From Toxotes chatareus (Eukaryota > Chordata > Actinopteri > Toxotidae), in the NCBI GenBank assembly GCA_016801885.1, contig CM028902.1, forward strand, positions 20,861,580-20,925,579: a stretch of 64,000 nt of DNA. Reading direction: 5' to 3'. Below the pieces are notes generated by a model, which made no database searches, had not been told where the DNA came from, and worked only from the letters and a program-made list of their open reading frames with translations. The translations under genes were made by a program, and so were the position numbers. Below are positions 52,074 through 59,998 of this stretch, one piece after another (position 1 is the first letter of the stretch; each line of letters opens with the position of its first letter).

Positions 52074-55000
52074 TGCGCTTATACCTGCTGATTATGATCT
52101 GTGTGGTTTCCTGTGGTATATGCAGCTGTTGAGGTGTTAATCCATGTTGCTCCAGCTGGTTTGGGATCAAGTGACGGTGAGCTATCTCCACCTTCTCCTC
52201 CTGAGTGTAGCCTTAAACAATGATCAAGAAAAAAAAAATACATTACCCACAATGCAGACTGACTGTCAACAGCTCTGTCAGACATTTGGCTATGTCCTAT
52301 TAGTAGCAGTTGTAGACTGGAGCTGGTAGTCTCAAGCAGAGAAGACTCTGGTAAGTTCATTTCCTTCCAACTTCGCACCTCCAGATATCCCAGATATCTT
52401 AAACTTTCAAACCTATATGTCATGTGGTTTATCAAAACTCACAGGATGCACATTAAGAGCAAAGGAAAACAGGAACACAGAAATCTAAAGGTAGGAAATA
52501 ATAATTGGTCATTTGAATTCATGAATTATTACAATATTGTATCAGTTTACAGTTTACACCCTTTCATTAGGAACCTATAATGGACATTACTGGTAACAAA
52601 TGGTCTTTGAAGTCCAGTGGAAATGACTGTGGTGGTCTGTGTCTGTACTTGTACTTCTATGTTTGTGAGGACCAAACACAGAAGTACAAATGTCCTCGTT
52701 TTAGTAAAATGAGGACATTTTAGCCGGTCCTCAATTTCTGACACACATTCAAATGGCTGTTTGAGGGTTAAGACTTGGATTTAGGGTTCAAGTTAGCAAT
52801 AAGGGTTATTATGTTAGGGTTACACATTTAGCTGTAATGGTTAATGTTAGAGTAAGGGCTTAGGGAGTGCAGTATGTCCATGGGTGTCCTCACAAAGATA
52901 GAAGTACAGGTTTGTGTCTGTGTGTTTCATCTGTTCCCATAAACCCACCTGGTACCTGAAGCACCTCCATCCTGTCCAGCAGCGCCGGGGGAATGGTTGC
53001 TGTGGTGTTTGCAGTGGCAATAAAGAGCACTTGGGAGAGGTCAAAGGCCACGTTGAGGTAATGGTCTGTGAAGCTGTGGTTCTGCTCTGGGTCCAGGACC
53101 TAAGAGAACATATGGACACTGTTTGTTCCAGTATGTGTGGTTTTCAGTGTTTAATCACACTGCATTGAATTTCGTTGGAGAGCTAATTGAGTTTGTCATA
53201 AACTGGTTTACAGAAGAAACAGAAGAACACAAAGGCACAACGACAGAGGAAAGAGAAACAGACTGACCTCTAGCAGAGCGGCTGCAGGGTCTCCTTGCAG
53301 GCTCTTTCCCAGTTTGTCCACCTCATCCAGGAGGAAGACAGGATTATTGACACCCACTGTCTTCAGACCATTGATGATGCGGCCGGGCATGCTCCCTACA
53401 TATGTGCGTCTGGGGATATGGATAGGAACTGCTCAGCTGTGTTTATGTTTCCACTCAATTTCTAACAAACTGTAGGCTCACAGAGTAAGTATCTATCTAT
53501 CTATCTATCTACGGCATGGTCGTGCTGTTACCAGATTATGTCTAGGCATATGAGTCACATTACTAGGCAACATACAAACACTCAATTTCACACATGCACT
53601 CCAACCCTGAACTTATTTAGACATCATCCGGAGCAGATGTACGACAGAATGAAAAATGTTTATCAATCTACCCTGCCAGCTCCCTGATACAAAGTCAGCG
53701 TGATGTCCCATTTAGTCAATGTGTGCTGTGTGAGAATTTACAGCGAGTGAGCGGACATGCTGATGACCTTTCTATCACACGTAACCAGAAGTATACAAAA
53801 CATCCGAGGACGAAGAAGAAGAGTCATTTCAGTATACTTTTTTTTTTTTTTTGGTCATGTCCTGCCAGATCTCGTCTGACACAGACAAACGCCAAACAAT
53901 GCCAGGACGTGATTCGCTGGAATCGGAGACAATAGCTAATGTTCGAATGCAAGCACGCTTCAAGTGGTTATAAGCTGAAGGCATAAAATGTGCAATTTCT
54001 GAGGGTTAAAGGAAGAAAATAAAAGAAACAACAAAGAAAATAGAAAAATATAGGACAACTGCAAAAGTCTTAATAAAGAACTACTGGAGTTGTCTTATCT
54101 TTCAGAGAGAAAGTGTGAGAGTAAATGTTTTTTAAGTTTAACAAATTGTAAAATCAACCGTTAAAGAACTTTCATCTTTATCTCTTTCTCTCCTGCTGTT
54201 GGTATGCCGGACACATGTTTCTAATCTGACTCTGAGAAGGTGTCTCAACTCTGTTTAGTCTACCTTTAAAATACCAGGATCAGCCCTGCAACATGAGATG
54301 AACTCTGCTGCCCTGCACATGCCTACACACACACACACACACACACACATGCACATACGCAGGCTCCAATACATTGCTTGTTGATTGAAGCTAACACCAT
54401 ATACTAGGACACAACAGTGTGTTTGTGTTCAGACTCAATACCAATAGAGGTTGATAACAGACTGATAAGAGATGAGCTGAGTGACATAACTGCTGAACTC
54501 CAATGAGTTTTCTTTTTGTTTTCCTTCTGTATTCAATACCCGATGATAACAAGGGGAAAACACATTTTTGCTAATTTCTTAAATAGGAACAAAACTGAAA
54601 TATCACATTGAGATGGGCTCTGTTCATTCCTGGCATTAACATGTGTCTTGGGTGATCCGATCACAAGTGGACAGATATGAGTATGTTAGTTCACACCTGG
54701 CTTTAAAATGTAAAGAAAAAAAAAAAACTTTCTGAATCCAGTGTATGTGTGTTGTATTCATCAGTCATTTAAATTACACACAGGTGGACTTCCAGGCTCA
54801 CTGGAAAGATATTGTCAATGAAAATATAAAACAAGAATAATAAAATAATTTTATTATTTGTCTCCAACAGGAGTCCGTTAGAAACAAACTTCAGAGGAAA
54901 CAGGTTATTTTTCAAAGTGAGCTTCATTTTTCTTGTTCTTTTGTTAGTGTGATGACTGGTCGGATTTGAAACGTAATCAAAATGTTTTAGTCATGACAGC

Positions 55001-56076
55001 TCACGTTCTATTCAGCAGCAGAAAGCGCTGCGCTCCATCACACCACCACAACAATGTGCTCATGCTGGTTTTGAGAGTAGATACCATCTTGCGTCAACAT
55101 GCTGACGTTCCGAGTACTCAGCAGCCATTACTACATTATTGCATGAGTACTCAGTATTACTGTGGAAGTTCCTGCTACAGTAGGTGTCTCCGGGACCACA
55201 TTTTGCCATGATGACACACGCAGACTCACGAGGGGAAAACCATACAAGCCACACTGTCTTGGCTGGTAATGACTACTGAGTACTCATGGGATGTGGCTGG
55301 TGTGATCCCTTCACAAGATGGTCTCTAGTTTTACCTAATGTCTTATAGTGGATGGGAATCATTACAACTGGGAACACGCACACACGCACACACACAGACT
55401 CACAATTCGAAAACAACACAAACCAAGCGGTCGCAGCTGGTAAACAATTCGTGCTGCTTAAAAAAGTGTTGCATTTTGCAAAGATGAATCGCCTCTTATC
55501 TACATGTATACTCCATAAATTCTTATATTTCAGGCGCCCCAGGACAAATATATGTTTACATGTAATTGTGCTCGTCTTATGGCTACCTGTGTACTTCATC
55601 ACCATGTAGGGAAACTCTCCCCTTGTGCTCATTTCTATTGTAGTCATAATAAAACATTTGTGGTTGTAGACCCTCCAGTACAGCTCCTATCTTATGAGCC
55701 TACCTGTGTCCTCGAATGTCAGACTGGTCACAGACACCTCCTAAAGCGATGCGGTGAAACTCTCTGCCCAGAGTCCTTGCAATAGAGCGTCCCACACTGG
55801 TCTTACCGACTCCTGGGGGGCCCACAAAGCATAGAATGGGGCCCTAAAGACACAGCAGCAGATAAATATGTGACATATCAAATAAATTACTTCATATAAT
55901 CCATAACATTTGCCTTTATGCATTTAATGGACTGTGTGATCTATGAGAAGCACCTTGAGTGAAGTCTTCAGCTGTCTAACAGCCAGGTACTCCAGCACAC
56001 GTCTCTTCAGCTTGTCCATAGCATAGTGATCATTGTCCAAAAGAGTGCGAGCAGCTCTGATGTCCAGACAGTCTGA

Positions 56077-56120
<44 letters not shown>

Positions 56121-59100
56121 GGATGGGGACGAACGTCAATGAGATGAATGGTGCAAACAAAGAAAGAGAAAACATTAAAGTTAATTATAGTGAAGACAGA
56201 GGAATGAGTGACTGTAATTTGAGAAGAGGGAAGAGTGAACATAAAAAAAAAAAAAAAAACTAGGTTTACTACCTAGTGGGGCTTTTTTCCCCAGGAGGTT
56301 TGGCAAAGTCCCGCCGGTCCCGCTCGGGGACCGACAAGTTCTCCCAAATGATCTGATGAAAAAGCACTTTAGGTTTATTTGCAGCACATACTCTAACTAT
56401 GACCTCTGACCCTGCAACTGAATGAACCCTGTCCTCAAATTCTGGAGTCTCCACTGATACGAGGTTACTTATTATAGGGTCAGACTGCGGTCAGCAGAGA
56501 CAGAGAGACAAAGCAAAGCAGTGACTGTGTGATCCTTTGTACAAGTCTGGCAATGAGCCTTCATGATACTGTGGTTGACATATGCATAGTGTCTTTGTAT
56601 GGTACACTGTATTTTCTGTTGTGGGAAGACGATCACCAAGGAATTTAAATGGAAATGAGTCTGGGTTCACATTTAGACATGAGTGGTTCAGGATTTATGG
56701 TTACTGGTCTGTTTGACTAAAATTACTGTCATGAGAAACTAAACTGTTTGCCAAGAAACCAGAGAATTGTTAGATTTAAAGAAAGCTGTCTAAAGCTTTT
56801 TTAATAAAAGCAGCATTAATTGGTTTGTGGCCACTTCAGCAAAACAAACTGTGAACACTGGCATTTTATCACCTTCTAAAATTGTTGTGGCTAACATGTT
56901 AACTAATTATTACAAATTTACACATCCAGCAGACACAGGGCAACATTACCATTTATTTAAAGTTTTTTTTTCGGACACCCTGATGATCAGTATTCACTCT
57001 CCTTTTAACTCTGTTTTGCTTTCGACCAATCCCTTGAGAAAAAATTTTGGCTCTTGAGCAGCTAAATACTCCACAATGCTCACCAGCCCAGTCTATCTTT
57101 GTCTGTTTGGTGATGGATAGGTAGTATATTTTGGGTTTACTAAAGCTCTTTGAGGAAACTAGCTGCCTGCTGCTGCTGGAAACGAGCTTGTAGCTGTGAG
57201 ACTGGACCATATAGTAAAAGCTGTGGGCTATAAAACTCAAAGCTGACAAGGATCTTTTTAGATGTGTAACTTTGGCCACGGTGCAAAAACAGAGCTAAAG
57301 AGATCTCAGGGGTATCTCTGAGGCATTGAACATGTTGGCCTATTGACCTGGCCTCTGCTAAAGGCCGCCTCCAGCTTTGTTTACCTTTGGTGCTTTTACT
57401 CCATGGCAACTCTACCATCAGATCCAAGTAGTTTCTTGTCAGAGCGTACTCAGGCATGGACTGAGGCATCTTCTTCAGTCTGAATACAGATAAACAAGAG
57501 TAATTGCAACACCCATCTGACTGTCGCACAAGACTCGTTAGGTAAATCAGACAAAAAACTGAGAAGAAGTAGGGTGATCCCATCAGAGTAATGATTTATA
57601 GGATTAAACAGTAATCAGGTTAAAAAAAAACTTTAAAATAAATGCGTGTACATAAATGACTGAGTAATGTTTATACGAAATGTTTTTGTTAAATGAGAAG
57701 ATGCTGGTCAAAGGAAAGCTCACCTCTTGAGCTCTTTCAGGCAAACTCTGAGTGCAGCTTCAGGCATGTTTGCCCCATGAACCTTCCTCTCCAAGACTGC
57801 TGTGTCATCTCCATCATCATCTTCATCCTCCTCATCCAGATTGAACTGCCGGCCAGGGAACACTCCACCTTTGCGTACCGATAACACCTGAACAGGTGGG
57901 AAACAGACAGGTGAACAGGCAAGTATATATAATCCAAAAATGATTTGCAAATGTATGTTACCCTCTTCTCATTATCAGGACCCGTCTTCCTGGTTTTCTG
58001 CAGTAGTTTTAGACCCTCTATCTGTCTGGTCAACATGGGCAGGGCCTTCTTAAAACGCTCCTCCAAGCTCACCGCGTCCAAGACCTTCACAGCACACAAG
58101 AAGTTACAAAAAGTACCAGTCTTTTTTTTTTTTTTGAAAATCACAACCTTTTACCAAGGTCTTTCTTTATCACCACCTGGGAGCTTCATGAAAAAGACAG
58201 AGCAGCAAACAAACATATGCCAAATGCCATTTTTCTTTAGACAAAGATCTAAGATACAATTGGAAAGATGCTATAATCACATTAAAAACAATACAAATAA
58301 ACTTACTTTGAACTCACATCTCTGTTTAAAAGTAATTAGTTTGAATTTTGGCCGACACAGACCCAACAGTCACTTCACCTGTAGTTTCTCCTTGTTTGAA
58401 GTGCGGATCATGGAGGCGACCACATCAGGTAGCGTTTCCCTGGGCAGACTGTCCAGCAGACGCCTGAACTTTGCTACCACTGGAACAGACATGTCCAACA
58501 TACCTAACAACTACACGCACAAAGAGACGCATTGGGATTAGATTTATTAACCCAATTAAGCATTTGGAAGCAAGTTCAATCTATTTCAATGTGTTGTTGT
58601 CATGATTCATCACAGTTTAGAATTTTGACAAATTCTGACATCCCAAAGTTCATTTAGACTTTTCATGGAATTCACCCAATGAGAGCAAAACCAGCTTCAG
58701 CATAAATTATGAATGCAAAGACAGACCTGAAGCCTTTTAATTTATAGGTCTGCCAGCTTCCGTAAGTGCTGCACAACTGCAACCTGAGGGACGTCCCACA
58801 GCAATTTAGAATACGAGGGGACTTTAAAGGGAACAGTAACAATGCAAATAAGTACATTCCCCCATCTCGCTAAGTAACTCCAGTTTAGAGGTAAAACACA
58901 GTAAAAAAGTAATATACTAAATATGAAAAATGTACTTGGGTGCGGCTGAGCTGAAGCAGATCTGTGAGGAGGAATGGTCCAAAATTCCTCCTGAACGTTC
59001 TGCAGGTCTGATTCACATTAGTGATGCCAAAGGATGTAAGGACACACTAAATGACATACTACAATCAACACATGTACACATCAGGAGGATCTAAGTGTCT

Positions 59101-59930
59101 GAGAAGAAAATAATTGAAGGGTCAAAAGGTTCAGAAGAAAAAGTATAGCTATGCAGTTTTGGGAATGTGCTCCCTGACGATGTTTTTTAGGGTAATTCAT
59201 CAAAAAGCAACTGTTTCAAGTCCAACATTTCCCAAAGACTGAAAATTCAAAGGCAAATGTCTCAGGGGAATGAAAAACACCTACAAGGAATCACTTCTTC
59301 AAAACACATTGTGAAGTGCCATCAGACCAGACCAGCTATTACCAAATCTAACATTCAAGTCACTTTCGGATGTCACTGGATCCAACTGGTAAAACAACAA
59401 CAAACAACCAAGCTATCAGCTGATGTCCAGTAGGTCCAGACACTGAATCTCACTGGCCCTCTTTGTTCAAACTGCCTTTGTAAGACCTGCAATCAACAAA
59501 CTGGTACATGAGGCTGCCTTGCACAGTTGTGACGCAATTGTGGAGACAAAATCTGTCCAAAGACAGACAGATGATTAAATAACAGCCAAAGTACTCAAAA
59601 CCACTTCTGTGGTAATTTCTTCTACAGTTGAAGTGTCTCCAGGATCACATTTTGCCATGATGACACACCCAGAGTCACAAGGGGAAAACAATACCAGCCA
59701 CACGCTGGTCATTCAGTGTTTGGGTATAAAAACTCGCATTCATAGCGTCACACCTTTTGGACTCATGCAGCCTCATATCAGCATCTCTAATAGGACAAAA
59801 ACAATTAATAAAAAAATAGCACAAAAAAAGAAAAACATGTTCTGTAGACTGTGCAGGCCAAGAGGAAGTAAATGTTTGAGGGACATTTGGTGGTTTTTCC
59901 CCTCGATTAAAAGTAAAATCCTTTAACTTA

Positions 59931-59998
<68 letters not shown>

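Noticed and set aside
57945..58541. 198-codon plus-strand frame
   Set aside because: Antisense of lonp2 exons 4-5 and intron; no family resemblance and includes a poly-T/Phe run.
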